Of a stretch of DNA of 64,000 nt, positions 1 to 11,370 are shown in pieces (position 1 is the stretch's first letter; each line of letters opens with the position of its first letter). The notes under the pieces were generated by a model. The model was given only the letters and a program-made list of their open reading frames with translations. It had not been told where the DNA came from and ran no database searches. Position numbers and translations under genes: made by a program. The stretch lies in assembly GCF_905404315.1 (NCBI RefSeq), contig NC_066293.1, positions 2,433,001-2,497,000 on the forward strand. The letters are read 5' to 3'. The DNA is from Leptidea sinapis (Eukaryota > Arthropoda > Insecta > Lepidoptera > Pieridae).

Positions 1-584
1 AGGCGCTAATACCATATTACGTAATATTACTATGAATATACCATAAGATGCAGCGTGTTTCGGAAGAGGTTTTATTACATGATATGGTGGTGATTACTTA
101 TCTGGAACCTATATTTTTTGACTTAGAAATACAAGACATATAATTAAATATGACAATTCATGCAATGAGCGGGCGAGGGGTACTTAATTTATGTGGCAAA
201 ACAACGTTTGCCGTAATACTCATATAATACACTAATAATTGTAATAATTACAAATTACAAACGCGTGCCTCAGGGAATTACGTCCGTTGCGACTGAATGA
301 AATGAATGTAGGCACGTTGTGCCACGAGCCAAGGCAATGTTTTTGTGCGGTCGGCACTCGTCGGTGCTCGGGAATGAAGCAAGCTCCTCCCACTTGCTCA
401 AGGTTGCTGGCATTTATTGTCGCCTTAAAGCTAACGCTGCATTTTCATTGCAGGCGATTAATAGCTTGCTTGATAGCTTGACCACAATAAAATATATATA
501 AATAACACCGGACAAGTACTAGTCGCCCGTAGTCGGACTCGATCATCAAGGGTTCCGTACATATCATTACGTATCTACAGTTAG
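1..584. other. left edge, no gene recognised
   Basis: AT-rich sequence without a convincing exon. A short stretch near 385-440 (ending in a TTTATTGTCGCCTTAAAG-like string) resembles 10240-10280, so part is probably an old dispersed repeat. Short open frames here look like chance. Confidence 0.4.
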
Positions 585-1322
585 TGCGCGAGTTGAATGC
601 AGTCGGGGCCTGTGGTAAATAGCGGGATCATCTCCCCCCGCTGTCCGCACGCCTCGCCTCCCTCGTCTACTGTGTAGTGCTGTGTTGTCGCTTATCGCGT
701 TAATACTAGAGTTACGATTCCGTGTTATTTTTTTGATTTTAATAATAACTGATCCGAGTCCATCAGATAAAAAATTATGCGTATAATTCTGTTGGTGGTT
801 CGAATAAAATAAAATCTGGCTTCGTTCGAGAAATGGCGAAAAATGTTTTAGACATGAGTGTTGAAGAAAGGTAGAACAAAAATTTGAGATTTAATTATTA
901 AGTTAAAATGATGAAAAAATTAATAAAATAATTTTTTTATCATTGTAACCTATTGGTAAACGGTAAGCTTAAGGCATTGTTTAAATTCGACTCACACTCA
1001 TCATTATGATCATCAATTCTAATTAGGTCACATCACTATCATACTTTTACCAGTGGGAGGCTCCTTTGCACAGGATGCCGGGTAGATTATGGGTACCACA
1101 ACGGCGCCTATTTCTGCTGTGAAGCAGTAATGTGTAAGCATTACTGTGTTTCGGTCTGAAGGGCGCCGTAGCTAGTGAAGTAGTTTTTCAAGAATCCTGA
1201 GCGGCACTGTATTATAATGGGCAAGGCGTATCAATTACCATCAGCTAAACGTCCTGCTCGTCTCGTCCCTTATTATACTTTTTTATGAAAAAAAAACTGA
1301 ACTGTGCATTCAACTCGCATAA
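585..1322 (+). mobile_element. DNA transposon/MITE with GCGCGAGTTGAATGCAG ends (copy 1), carrying a nested insertion
   Basis: The left end reads GTGCGCGAGTTGAATGCAG near 585-603. Its inverted partner (TGCATTCAACTCGCAT) lies near 1305-1321. The interior from about 603 to 1020 matches the reverse complement of 42361-42755, which has the same termini, so this is one family in opposite orientations. A separate dispersed repeat sits inside this copy at about 1030-1294. No intact transposase is visible, so it is probably non-autonomous. Confidence 0.72.
1030..1294 (+). mobile_element. dispersed retroposon-like repeat ending in GTCCCTTATT...ATGAAAAAAA, nested in a MITE
   Basis: The same unit recurs reversed at about 33855-34160 and 31226-31410, and as pieces near 30885-31000 and 63405-63490. 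Shared landmarks are CAGTGGGAGGCTCC, the GCGCCGTAGCTAGTGAA block, CAATTACCATCAGCT and a terminal A-run. The one-ended A-rich terminus suggests a SINE or a LINE 3' end. No coding frame is seen. Confidence 0.6.
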
Positions 1323-1439
1323 GGACCCTGTTTTTATTATGTATAGTCTTCACTCTTCAGACTTTTCCCTATACATGTAGTATAAGATGGTATTACTTCA
1401 TAGTCAACGGAAAATACACTATAAAGTTTGATTCCCTTG

Positions 1440-1660
1440 AGTGTCGAAATATACTCTCTTTGCGGCACAAACGGCCATATCTTTTTTACATTTACTTAGA
1501 AGTTTCACAGCTTCAAGATACTGAAATTTCAACTCTATACTATTCGTGTTCCCGAGATAAAGAGTCTCGACAGACAGACGGACGGACCGATAACAAAGTG
1601 ATTCCACAAAGGCTTCAATTTTACCTTCTGAGGTACGAAACCCAAATAAAAAATACCTAT
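1440..1660 (+). repeat. fragment of a dispersed repeat ending GAGGTACGAAACCC
   Basis: This contains a CAGACAGACGGACGGAC motif followed by AACAAAGTGATTCCAC and GAGGTACGAAACCC. That arrangement is familiar from memory as a widespread insect repeat. Relatives with the GGAACCCT end occur at 8711-8830, 3846-4080 and 32120-32165. Confidence 0.45.
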
Positions 1661-1894
1661 CTACTACTTGTAGTAACTATTGTTGTTATCCTATGTCATT
1701 GGAAAGTACAATGGATTATAGTTGTAGCCTATATTATGCCAGTCAGTCATACTTACCTATATATACCGGTACGAGAATCCTGCGCTTGTCAACAGCTGCG
1801 CATTCCTCGTACCATGGCACACAGATAGCGATAGTCGTTTTTCGACCCGTTTCATAATACTTATCAGCTCTTGCCGAACGGATTACATGCGTAC

Positions 1895-4800
1895 CTGTAC
1901 CACTACGTTTCTGGCGTGTTGAACATGATGCGACTCCTCCTTTTCAAGATGGTGCTTCAGATGTTCAATCTCACTCACTATGCCGTGCTTCTCTTTCTCC
2001 AGGCGTTGATTTGCTTGTTTCAAAGCCTTCCAATAATAATAATAATAGATTATAATCTCTACATAAATACTCGTAAAAAGAAAATAAGAATAGAGAAATT
2101 TATGCAAAGAGATTGCGCTTAGCTTATCACGCACTAAAGTTTATTTTCCGAAGTGCAAGATACACAGAAGATTAAATTTACTCTTAGTTAAATCTTTAAC
2201 GAAATAGGTTCAATACATTATCAATGTATGGATGTATGTATCATACATCTTTGTGCCGTTTGGTGTCGAGACACTTTGCCCGTGGGGCCCAGAGCCGCGG
2301 AGAATGTTCAAAATACTATTTTCGCGCCTCAGTAAGGCTACTGGAAACCCAAGCGCTGGCAGCTATTTCGGTCGACGGATCAGCCTTGCTATCCAACGCG
2401 GTAATGCTGCCAGTATTCTTGGTACGTTTCCACGTAATGACAGTTTTAATTTTATGTAGTCGTAGTATTGTAAATATAGTTATAAGATTTGTTTTGTTTA
2501 TTCAATATATTATCAATGTTATTGCATAAACACAAAACTAAATATAAAGCAAAATTTTCGTATCTATCTAGTTCATCATTTTTATTTCAGCCGGAATACA
2601 TCCACTACTGGACAAAGGCCTCCCCCAAAGATCTCCATTACGATCGGTCCTGCGCTGCCCTCGTCCAACCTGACCGGCATCTTGACCAGATCGTCAATCT
2701 TGACCATCTTATGGTGGGGCTTACCAATACTACGTCTTCCGGTACGTTGTCACCATTCGAGGACTTTGCTTCCTCAATGGCCATCTGTTCGTCGAGCTAT
2801 GTACCCTGCCCACTGCCACTTCAGTGTTGCAACCAACTGATCTATGTCGGTGACTTTGTCTAGATGTTCAACTATGGATTGATGCGTATATACTTTAGGT
2901 ACTCAATAACTCTTGTGTTTTTATTTATTTATTTACATTTATTTATTGAATTAGTCGTGTAATTGAGTATTTGCCTATATATAATTATTTGATCACGTCT
3001 CTAGAAATGAGAACTCGATGGAGAGACTGGTAGTTCAGGGCCAGGTGGAAGGCAAGAGAGCACGCGGTCAATCGCCAACCCGCTGGACAGACGCCATCAC
3101 AAAGGCCACTGAGTCCACCACGGTCCAGTGTACTCTCAACGTCTCTAACCGTCAGAAATGGAAGCACATCGCCAGGAGATCTACCCTCAGAAAGGATATC
3201 GACCCACCGAATACCCCACCGTGTACCTCGTCAGCGCAACCACGACCACTCTGACTAGATTGTCCGACTAAGAAGAGAAATAATTATTTATGATGCCCAG
3301 ATTCTTCGAATCCGATTTCGCTTTGCCCTCCAGATGACCGCGGAATCGCTCAAGATATCGAGACCCAGTATTCCGATACTATGAGAGGCTTTAAGGTAGG
3401 TGTTTATGTGTGTGCGCGATTTAAATAAATAACATAATGTTTTAATACCTTTAGTTTCTCCCGCTTCTCATAATGATTCTCATCAATCCTCCTCTTCAGC
3501 TTTCTTCTCAAATCGTCAAGAAGCGTAGAGAGGGTAACGCGGTTCGATTCCAGGTCGGCTCGCTGTTGCACAATTTGGTTTATGGCCGTCAACAATTTAA
3601 TACCTGAAAAAATTGTTTGTTTTTGATATTCAATGATTTTATTAAATACGCAAATTGTTCATAGTTCTTAGTTTCATAGTTCACATAGTTGAAAATAGTT
3701 GGCGTATTAAGTTCAGTGTTGCAATTTTTTTATGGAAAAAGAGGACAAACGAGCGTACGGGTCTGTCACTTTCTCTTAAACCGCCACATATCCAGATGGT
3801 GGGGATGTTATCCTTGTTTGTGGCAATTAAATAATTTCAACATTATTTACGGTGCCGATCCCAAAGGGTAAAAACCCTATTAAAAAGATGCCACTGTGTG
3901 TTCGTCTGTCACCAGGCTGTATCTCATGAACCGTGATAGACAGTTGAAATTTTCATAGATGATGCCTACTTCTGTTGCCGCTATGATAACAAATACAAAG
4001 AAACAGAATAAAATAAATATTTAATTCTGGCTCCCATATAACAGACGTGGTTTTTTGCCGTTTTATAGATAATTCTATGGAAAGAACGAAAGAGTTAAAG
4101 TGGCGAAATGGAAATCTTCACCTAATAATAAATTATACACCTTGGACATTATAATGCAGTCAACAAAGGAATACAAAATTACAGGCACTTAAACTTTTGC
4201 TGTCTTATAAACACAGTGAAAAGATACTCCAAGTTTAAAATTACTTCTCCCTGTCATGTAATTCTATAGTGACAATGGTTTTAAGCACGGAGTAACTTTA
4301 CTTTGCGTTTATTAATAGCACAGAGTGAGTAAGGGTCTTCTGACTATCTATATATATAAAAATGAATTGCTGTTCGTTAGTCTCGCTAAAACTCGAGAAC
4401 GGCTGGACCGATTAGGCAAATTTACGTCTTGAATTATTTGTGGAAGTCCAGAGAAGGGTTAAAAGGTGGATAAATAGGAAAATGCTGCTAAATTAAATAA
4501 AAACAACAAATTTGTTTTTCCTTTGATGTGTCCATACATAATTTCTATGAGATAATTTATTGAACGGTTTGACAGTTCTGCTGTGAAACAATTTCATTAC
4601 GACAGCAGGGTGCATATTTTACGAAGTAATTTCTGATGTTATGATAATATATTATTGACAAATTCATATAAAACATTATTTTATTGATTATATACAGAAC
4701 AACGTCTGTCGGGTCAGCTAGTGTCGTATAAAAACATACACAGATGTTTTGTTACAACAGTTAGTTATATAGAGATGTATAGCTAGCTGCTCTGGCAAAC

Positions 4801-5175
4801 CTGAGATGTGACATCACATTACATTATTGCTATCTCTGTCTAATGAGAAATATTAAAATCTTTATATGTAAATTTTTAGTTATTTGATTATTTTCTTCAT
4901 CATTTTATTTGTTATCAAGTCTAGTGTTCGATTGCAATTTATATATCAATTGCGACAGTTCATTTATCAATTTCAGACATTTTTTAAGTTGTTTTTTGTA
5001 CGACAATGAATAGGAGCCATTTTACGGGCTTGTTGTCGGATTACTTACGTTGTTCGTTAAAGCGAAATCTTTGTGCTGCAGGCTGGTATGAAGAGTCAGG
5101 ACTTGGTGCTCCGGAGTCAACGCCAGGATATGATTGAGGTCCGCCATAGCTGGTTGCATTGTTCTCCGGTGTATC
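1895..5175 (-). CDS. unrecognised coiled-coil protein, three internal exons (partial)
   Basis: Three minus-strand exons splice in phase: 5175-5049 (127 nt, phase 0 to 1), 3603-3449 (155 nt, phase 1 to 0) and 2026-1895 (132 nt, phase 0 to 0). All have AG acceptors and GT donors (GTAAGT, GTATTA, GTACGC), giving 138 continuous codons. The first exon encodes a Pro/Ser/Tyr/Gly-rich linker (SYGGPQSYPGVDSGAPSP). The second (LLTAINQIVQQRADLESN) and third (LKQANQRLEKEKHG, EIEHLKHHLEKEES) are charged heptad-like helices typical of coiled coils. Neither start nor stop codon was found. The 5' part must lie right of 5175, and the 3' part left of 1895 or outside the window. Its introns hold LINE pieces and a Helitron. 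I do not recognise the family. Consistent phase across three exons makes a real gene likely. Confidence 0.66.
2230..2500 (+). mobile_element. LINE 3' fragment (GPWGPE / NPSAGSYFGQRIS family)
   Basis: Plus-strand translation contains VETLCPWGPEP and NPSAGSYF.RRISLAIQRGNAASILG, matching 7740-7920, 12326-12690 and the reverse complement of 16540-16860. These are C-terminal and 3' pieces of one LINE-like family. All are truncated and none has catalytic motifs. The clade is uncertain. Confidence 0.62.
2590..2860 (-). mobile_element. RTE-like LINE C-terminal fragment, minus strand
   Basis: The minus-strand reading gives LKWQWAGYIARRTDGH followed by a region corresponding to the usual RTE C-terminal repeat-like segment, broken by stops. 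Near-identical DNA lies at 25880-26130, and a more decayed copy (LKLKWQWAGQ) at 23830-23960. The RTE assignment rests on the remembered K.RWAGHIAR signature. Confidence 0.6.
3000..3250 (+). mobile_element. RTE-like LINE C-terminal fragment, plus strand
   Basis: Translates to MERLVVQGQVEGKRARGQSP followed by TRWTDAITKATES and RQKWKHIARRS, the arginine-rich tail common at the C terminus of RTE-like ORFs. It is repeated at 8290-8490 with small deletions. No reverse transcriptase core is present. Confidence 0.62.
3290..3830 (-). mobile_element. pieces of the endonuclease/RT LINE (3' end), minus strand
   Basis: 3290-3395 reversed encodes IGILGL-type sequence matching 57970-58060 of the LINE at 55690-58617. 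3725-3830 reversed matches its 3' terminus (TTTTATGGAA...AGGACAAACGAGCGTACGGG). Exon 3449-3603 of the coiled-coil gene lies between the pieces. These are therefore two separate remnants on either side of an exon, not one insertion. Confidence 0.55.
3846..4080 (-). repeat. dispersed insect repeat (ACGGTGCCGATCCCAAAGGGT...), minus strand
   Basis: The block runs from CCAAAGGGTAAAAACCC through CACCAGGCTGTATCTCATGA and TTGAAATTTTCATAGATG to CTCCCATATAACAGACG. This order recalls a common lepidopteran non-coding repeat. Related ends occur near 1650, 8711 and 32150. It lies in an intron of the coiled-coil gene. Confidence 0.45.
4347..4721 (+). mobile_element. non-autonomous Helitron (Lep1-like)
   Basis: It begins TCTATATATATAAAAATG and ends GGGTCAGCTAG. 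Host bases are A before and T after, the expected Helitron A/T insertion with no target duplication. Matching copies are at 30482-30829 (reverse) and 60308-60623 (plus). No Rep/helicase coding is present. Confidence 0.8.
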
Positions 5176-6290
5176 CTGTGGAAATTTACAAACTGGGCGA
5201 AAGTCTTGCAAACTTAACAACATAAAGATATCAATGTAATAGAAATTATAATGTAACTATTTCATTATTTGTTGGTAACCTTTTTGACAGTAATTAAAAT
5301 CTTATCGTAAGAGCGACTAACTTGTTATATTTTTCATACAATGTAAAACATGTGATTATGGCGTTTTAAGGCATCTTTCATTCATACATTTTCAAACATA
5401 AGTTCCTTTCGAAAGCTATATATTTCTCCCTTTACCGAAGTTGCCAGGGCTAATGGTCTTCGTTCGTGGCAGCCTTGCCGAACCAGGGGGTTCTTAGCAC
5501 CCCCTGTGCCGTCGATTATGTGGCCTCTACCATGGCCCGCTCGAACGTAGCCGCCCGGGATTAGGCGATATGACTAAGGCCCCAGTTATTGTGTCATAGT
5601 CCAAGAAAATTAGTCAAATGAGAACAAGAATCTCAGAATGAGAGATAGCTGCAGAGTTGTATAATCTTTATTTTCACCCTAAAACTCGTCTGAAAACCTA
5701 CTCGGCTGCGACTACAGATTTTCCAAGGGCAAAGAATCGATTTTTTACACATTTGTTAAAAATATCTCGTTTCTTATGGGTTTTACGGTGCCAAAATAAA
5801 GGTTTATACAACTTTTTAGCTGACTTTCTCTCTTTCGGAGATTAAACCCCTAATTTTACTGGACTATCAGTCATTGATTTTAGGGGTTTTGCCATAACCG
5901 CCACGTTTGGCAGGCGGGTTTGGTATAGCATACGATGGTGGTGCTCTCTGATAAGGATGCTGCAGCCCATCCTCCGTTCAATGGATCTTAGTCGACACCC
6001 ACGGGAGTAGATAGGGTGGTACTATTCTGGTTAACTAACTACTGGTTCTAACGACACCACACGCACAACTTTTCCAAAAACAATATTCAAAAACTAAGAT
6101 TAACCTCTCAGCCTAAAGCGCTTATAAAACTTCACTGAACTTAATCGTCTAAATTCAGAAGCAACTTAAAAATTAACAGCTTCTGATCACACTAATATAA
6201 ATTTAGTTACCACTTCAAGCGCAACGAAGTCGGATTATCGTATACGAGGTTGTCATGGAATGCTCCAGACACACAAGAATGGAGTCGAGA
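5176..6290. other. no gene recognised; GC-richer patches of possible transposon origin
   Basis: GC-richer patches at 5450-5570 (GGGGGTTCTTAGCACCCCC, a small hairpin-like string) and 5880-6010 differ from the AT-rich surroundings. They look like relics of mobile DNA, but I could match them to nothing else here. Earlier exons of the coiled-coil gene should lie right of 5175, but none was convincing. Confidence 0.35.
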
Positions 6291-6294
6291 TTCG

Positions 6295-6430
6295 TTTTTT
6301 TTTTTATGGAATAGCAGGACAAACGAGTGTACGGGTGGTGTTGAAAACCGCACTGTGGAGGACCGCCACAGATCCAGATGGTGGGGATGATATCCTAACT
6401 TGTCGCGTGTCGTGTGAAGGTGGAATCGTT
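6295..6430 (-). mobile_element. 3' end of the endonuclease/RT LINE, internally deleted, minus strand
   Basis: The T-run and TATGGAATAGCAGGACAAACG match the reversed 3' terminus of the LINE at 55690-58617. The sequence then jumps to the block GAAAACCGCACTGTGGAGGA, omitting about 150 bases present in the 7251-7545 copy. Confidence 0.65.
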
Positions 6431-6639
6431 TGACATAATATCATTATATCTTGCGACACCGTTTATTCAAAAGCATGATATTATCCTACGAGACAATATT
6501 AGTGCAAAAGAAAGATTGGTCGTAAAACTAAGATTTATTGCAACAAGAAATTCATTATTTACATTATTTTAATAATAGCCAATATAGGTAATATTGTAAA
6601 ATAATTATTAATTTGCATTAGAAATAAGGGATCACTTAT

Positions 6640-6905
6640 AACTTTGTCAAGTAGGCTTCAGAAGATACATATAGTGATCGGAGAGCCTGGGAGTAGATTA
6701 TGATTATTTTACAGCAATCACTTTAGTAATCATTGTTTAATTTATTAAAAACAGCGCATAAAAGAATGCTGGGAGAGTTTCTTGCGCCGTTTCTTCTCTC
6801 TCAGAACGCCATTTATTTCCAAAGCGGTGGTAGTGTTTGAACTGGCATCAGAAAGAATAACAAAGGAATCATTTTTGAGAAAATAAATGCCTCTTAGCAT
6901 ATTAT
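6640..6905 (+). mobile_element. LINE 3' tail (GAGAGTTTCTTGCGCC...AAATAAATGCC family)
   Basis: Shares GTGATCGGAGAGCCTG, GGGAGAGTTTCTTGCGCCG, TTTCCAAAGCGGT and GAGAAAATAAATGCC with 14640-15000 and 38050-38245. The 14640 copy has a short upstream reading frame resembling an RT C terminus, which supports a LINE origin. Confidence 0.58.
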
Positions 6906-7250
6906 CAGTAGTCTTAATAAATAATCACTTTTCCGTCGCTATCTACATAGGTAGAAAAAAATATTAGTAATAAAAAACATACCTGCATAAGCAATTACTC
7001 TTGTATAAAAGCGCGAATTATAACTTTAAATTATATAAATAAAATACTCCAATAAATAGTTTATAATTACATTTTATAACTTAATGATTAATAATTTCTT
7101 AATGTTTTGTTACTACAGTTTGCTAACCATGGCTACAGAATGCAAACAAAAGTTTAAAATGTTTTTTCTGTTGCCTATAGCAGCTCGTCAAAGTTAAATA
7201 ATATTTTAGGCTTAAACTAAGCGATTTTGCTTTAAATTACTGACTCTACC

Positions 7251-7545
7251 ATTTTTTTTTTTTTTATGGAATAGGAGGACAAACGAGCGTACGGGTCACC
7301 TGGTGTTAAGTGATCACCGCCGCCCACATTCTCTTGCAACACCAGAGGAATCACGAGAGCGTTGTCGGCCTTTAAGGAAGGTGTACGCGCTTTTTTTGAA
7401 GGTACCCATGTCGTATCGTCCCGGAAACACCGCACAAGGAAGCTCATTCCACAGCTTTGTAGTACGAGGAAGAAAGCTCCTTGAAAACCGCACTGTGGAG
7501 GACCGCCGCACATCCAGATGGTGGGGATGATAACTTGTGGCGTGT
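7251..7545 (-). mobile_element. 5'-truncated copy of the endonuclease/RT LINE, minus strand
   Basis: About 290 bases closely match the reversed last 290 bases of the LINE ending at 58617, including the A-tail (T-run here), CGAGCGTACGGGTCACCTGG and the coding block TKLWNELPCAVFPGRYDMG. 5' truncation and an A-tail are the normal products of target-primed reverse transcription. Confidence 0.78.
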
Positions 7546-7739
7546 CTATGTATATGTTCGGAAAAAGTAGAGCTCATGAGAAGAACATACAAGAAACTCA
7601 ACGGTCACTCTTTTCAATCAAATAGAGTATTTTACAATTGCTGTAATATACATAACAAATTAGTTTGTAAGCTGCTGCATCCAATATATGAATCATGCTG
7701 CATCAAATAATAGCAGATATTTCATAAAAAAAAAGGGAA

Positions 7740-7920
7740 ACTGGAAACCCAAGCGCTGGCACTGGAAACCCAAGCGCTGGCAGCTATTTCGGTCAACGGA
7801 TCAGCCTTGCTATCCAACGCGGTAATGCTGCAAGTATTCTTGGTACGCTTCCACGTAATGATAGTTTTAATTTTATGTAGTCGTAGTATTGTAAATATAG
7901 TTATAAGATTTGTTTTATTT
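7740..7920 (+). mobile_element. LINE 3' fragment with a 21-bp internal duplication
   Basis: Same family as 2230-2500. The block CTGGAAACCCAAGCGCTGGC occurs twice in a row at about 7740-7781, a local tandem duplication not seen in the other copies. Confidence 0.6.
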
Positions 7921-8289
7921 AATATAAGTTATGAAATTTCATAAAAAGTAATAAATAAATATAAATTATCGTATATTGGATGCATCAATCTTTAGAGCTT
8001 GAATTCATTGTTTGTGTAAGGATGCTTCGTGAACATGATGGTCGTGATTACTGTCATAATTAGTAATCACATCTAAAAAATACAATGATTTATTAACTGT
8101 AACAGGTCGACCTGGCACCACAAGCAGCATCCGTTCACGAGTTGACGAATGGACCAGTCATAGTTCCCTTCTCACATATTTGAGGGGAAAAAACGACACG
8201 GCACACGACGCCGCCGCAAGCAATGCCATTTCAGTCAATAATACTTTTGTTCCGCCATAATAATCATGCAAAGTAAGCAAAAATCACGG

Positions 8290-8490
8290 TCACGTCTCTA
8301 GAAATGTGAGCTCGATGGAGAGACTGGTAGTTCAGGGCCAGGTGGAAGGCAAGAGAGCACGCGGTCGATCACCAACCCGCTGGATAGACGCCATCACAAA
8401 GGCTACTGTCCACCATAGACCAGTGTACTCGCAACGCCGCTAACCGAAAAGGAACCGCAGAAATGGAAGCACATCGCCAGGAGAGAATAA
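8290..8490 (+). mobile_element. RTE-like LINE C-terminal fragment, plus strand
   Basis: Near copy of 3000-3250, with the same GAGAGACTGGTAGTTCAGGG start and CAGAAATGGAAGCACATCGC end, plus small indels. Confidence 0.62.
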
Positions 8491-8537
8491 TATATTGAAT
8501 AGTTTGCGCGAGAGACACTGCCCAAGTGGTAATATGT

Positions 8538-8554
8538 CCCCCCCCCCCCCCCCC
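8538..8554 (+). repeat. 17-base poly-C run
   Basis: An uninterrupted run of 17 C residues, exceptional in this AT-rich sequence. Its length may be unreliable in the assembly. Confidence 0.85.
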
Positions 8555-8851
8555 TCTGTAACTTCTAAAATAAGAGAATGATAAAACTGAAAAAAATTAC
8601 GTACTTACTTAAACGTAATAACGTTTTTAATACGTCATAATAGTTAACTTATCAATAACTTAATTAAAACATCGATCAAAGTTACAACCAACTACAAGAA
8701 CTTTTATATTATGTTACTTGCTGCTACGGAACCCTTTATGGGCGAGTCCGACTAACACTTGACCGCTTTATTGTACACTGGAACAGAAGTTTTATCGGTT
8801 CGTACGGAATTTTGAAAATACACGTAACACATACATACACACATATGTATA

Positions 8852-9169
8852 CTAGCTGACCCAGCAAACGTTGTATTGCCGATATTAAAATCGCGATACA
8901 AAAGTAACTGTTGATCGTAGATGGGTGAAAATTTGAAGTTGTTCGTATTTTAATGCTGACTCATAATGAAACAAATTAAAAAAAAAATGTCAAAAAAATT
9001 AAAAAAAAAATCGTGTGGACCACCCTTAACATTTAGGGGGATGAAAAATAGATGTTGTCCGATTCTCAGACCTACCCAATATGCACTCAAAATTTCATGA
9101 GAATTGGTCAAGCCGCTTCGGAGGAGTTCGGTCCCGCACACCGTGACATGAGAATTTTATATATTAGAG
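8852..9169 (-). mobile_element. Helitron-like element, minus strand
   Basis: The minus-strand 3' end reads TTTGCTGGGTCAGCTAG followed by T, the same terminal motif as the Helitrons at 4347 and 30482. The other end (CTCTAATATATAAAATTCTC reversed) is a different 5' end, so this is a second Helitron subfamily. The exact 5' base is uncertain. Confidence 0.62.
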
Positions 9170-9296
9170 AAGATTACTCACTAAGGACTTGTATTTGGGC
9201 AGGTCGCGGTCGTCTCCAGAAAATCTCACGGAGTGATGTCGCAGCTTCGGTGTAAGAGGTTGCATCATCTTGAGCGCCATTTTGAAAACTAAAAAA

Positions 9297-9473
9297 GGTT
9301 TTCTTTGGTGTTAATTCCGCCAATATTTGTCTTTAAACGTGACTGAGTCTCGTGCCACATTTTGGCGAGACAACACGTTCTGAGGATGCCTTGTGTAGAG
9401 GCGAAACACGTGTTGAATAGTTTAAAGACAAATAATGACGGAATTAACACTAAAGTAAACTCGAATCATTAGT
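9297..9473 (+). mobile_element. foldback MITE, ends GTTAATTCCGCCAATATTTG
   Basis: The left arm TTTGGTGTTAATTCCGCC followed by AATATTTGTCTTTAAAC is repeated inverted at the right as GTTTAAAGACAAATAATGAC followed by GGAATTAACACTAAAG. These are arms of about 35 bases around a roughly 100-base core. One arm and the core recur at 38587-38710 with the core inverted. Confidence 0.7.
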
Positions 9474-10802
9474 ATATAAGTCAAACACAAACACTATTTG
9501 AACAATGTATAGTAATATATATTTTACTAAATCCACTAACTACTTAACTTTTCACTAAATCCATTCAATTTCACTTATAATATATACACAGCACTAATGT
9601 TGCACAATACGTCAGCTGTATAGCTACAGATACACTGCTATAAGCGTTTCGGTGACGCGAACTCACGACAGTTCACCCGTCCAAAAAGTGTCTAACTATC
9701 GTTACCCGGTCCCCATCGGTGTAAAAGAGCTGAGTTGCAGATTTCACAAGTGAAACGTTGAAGCTGAACTTCAATTGTCTCTAATTTAATATTTTTATTG
9801 TTCACTTTCGCTCCAGTCATGTTTTAAGGCGAAGGGTAGACAGAAAAAACGCAATCAAGGTGTTTTTAGACAAGTTCTGTGATGAAAATATAGCTTTGGA
9901 GTTATGCACACTACTTTATCCTGTTACACATACCCTTAAGTCTTACTTGTAGGTTGCTAATGCTTGCTGTTGGTTAAAGTTAACACTCCAGAACTATTAT
10001 GAACTACTTTTCTTTGCAGTTAAACAAGTTTTTTCTCGGCATGATGCATTTGTTTAGTATACTGCTCTCATAAAAGTTGATCTTATAGCTTTTACTTTTT
10101 TATGTAGGTACATTTATTCAGATTAGTAATCAATAATGAGGATTGTAAGCAAATAAACTGTTTGCGCCTGTTAAAATTTTACATTTTCGACGCAAGAATT
10201 TTTAAAATATTTCCTTTGTTACATAGGAGCCGTGAACTCATATCGCTCAAGGTCGCCGGCATTTAGTGTCGCCTTAAGTAACACATATTCTAATATTATT
10301 GTAATTAGTAATTTGTGTTATAAATAATAATTTTTAGAAACACCTTTTATGATCGTCCGAACAGATCTCTATATATATTTATTTATCGCGTGCGCCAGTC
10401 ATGCGTGTTGGTGATAGGGCGAAGAGATTAAAACAATTATGAACTTGATGTAAATGTTTATTGTGAAAAACACACACACACACAGCACTGACTATATTTA
10501 TAGTATAAAATACAAAAGTAACGCGGGCGCGCGTGGTATCGCGCTTGGGCGGTAATTGACAACAGACGCCTCGAATTATATTCGTTGATGCAGGGCGGCT
10601 TCATATTAAAAATTCTAATTTTAATTAATACAATTTTTTTCTATCTATGGTTGTTATGCCAGGTGGAACCATCGCCAACAATGCGCATGTCGGTGACGCG
10701 TTCCCCTACCAAAAAAAATGGTTGTTTTCACTTAAAAAAAATTTGGATGCTGGAGTGATAACCTCGTCAGATGCGCAATTTATTTAACAGTTTTAGTTCT
10801 TC
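9474..10802. other. intergenic, no gene recognised
   Basis: Mostly AT-rich with no convincing exon. It holds a short CA microsatellite at about 10474-10490. A GC-richer patch at 10520-10600 and the GGTGGAACCATCGCCAAC string near 10660 could be LTR remains, but no second copy is present to prove it. Confidence 0.4.
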
Positions 10803-11370
10803 AAGCCGGCCCACATTCTAGCGCTGTACAAAGCGCAGGTCCGGCCACATATGGAGTATTCCTGTCATCTCTGATCTGGCGCACCCCAGTATCAGCTCGA
10901 TCCATTTGACCGCGTGCAACAAAATGTATTCTCGGGGATCCAGTGCTCTGTCAACGGCTCGATCACTTGCCCTAGCGTAGAGACGTCACTTCATTGTGTG
11001 TCTTCTACCGCATTTATCACGGGATTTGTTCCGAAGATCTGGTTCACCTGACTCTTACCTCTTTATTCTACCTTCGCACGACACGCCACAAATTAGAATG
11101 TCATCCACACCATCTGGATGTGTGCCGGTCCTCCACAGTTCGGTTTTCAAGGAGCTTTCTAAAACGTACAACAAAGCTGTGGAATGAGGTTCCTTGTGTG
11201 GTGTTTCCGGGACGATACGATATTGGCACCTTCAAACAACGCGCGTACACCTTTCTAAAATGCTGGCAACGCTCCTGTGATTCCTTTGGTTTAACAAGAG
11301 AATGTGGGCGGAGGTGATCACTTAACTCCAGGTACGCTCGTTTGACCTACTTTTCTATAAAAAATTACAC
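10803..11370 (+). mobile_element. 5'-truncated copy of the endonuclease/RT LINE, plus strand
   Basis: Parallels 58080-58617 of the full LINE: the Q(Y/F)QLDPFDRV-type region, DVTSLCVFYRIYHG in shifted frames, LRTTRHKL, HHLDV, RTTKLWNE and VFPGRYDIGTF. It ends at an AT-rich tail. Stops and frameshifts are present. Confidence 0.72.

Noticed and set aside
1304..1828. 174-codon open frame on the plus strand
   Set aside because: It overlaps a MITE end and a dispersed repeat (CAGACAGACGGACGG region). Composition is not protein-like.
10380..10740. Possible solo LTR (CA repeat, GC-rich core, GGTGGAACCATCGCC)
   Set aside because: No second copy or matching target duplication in the window.
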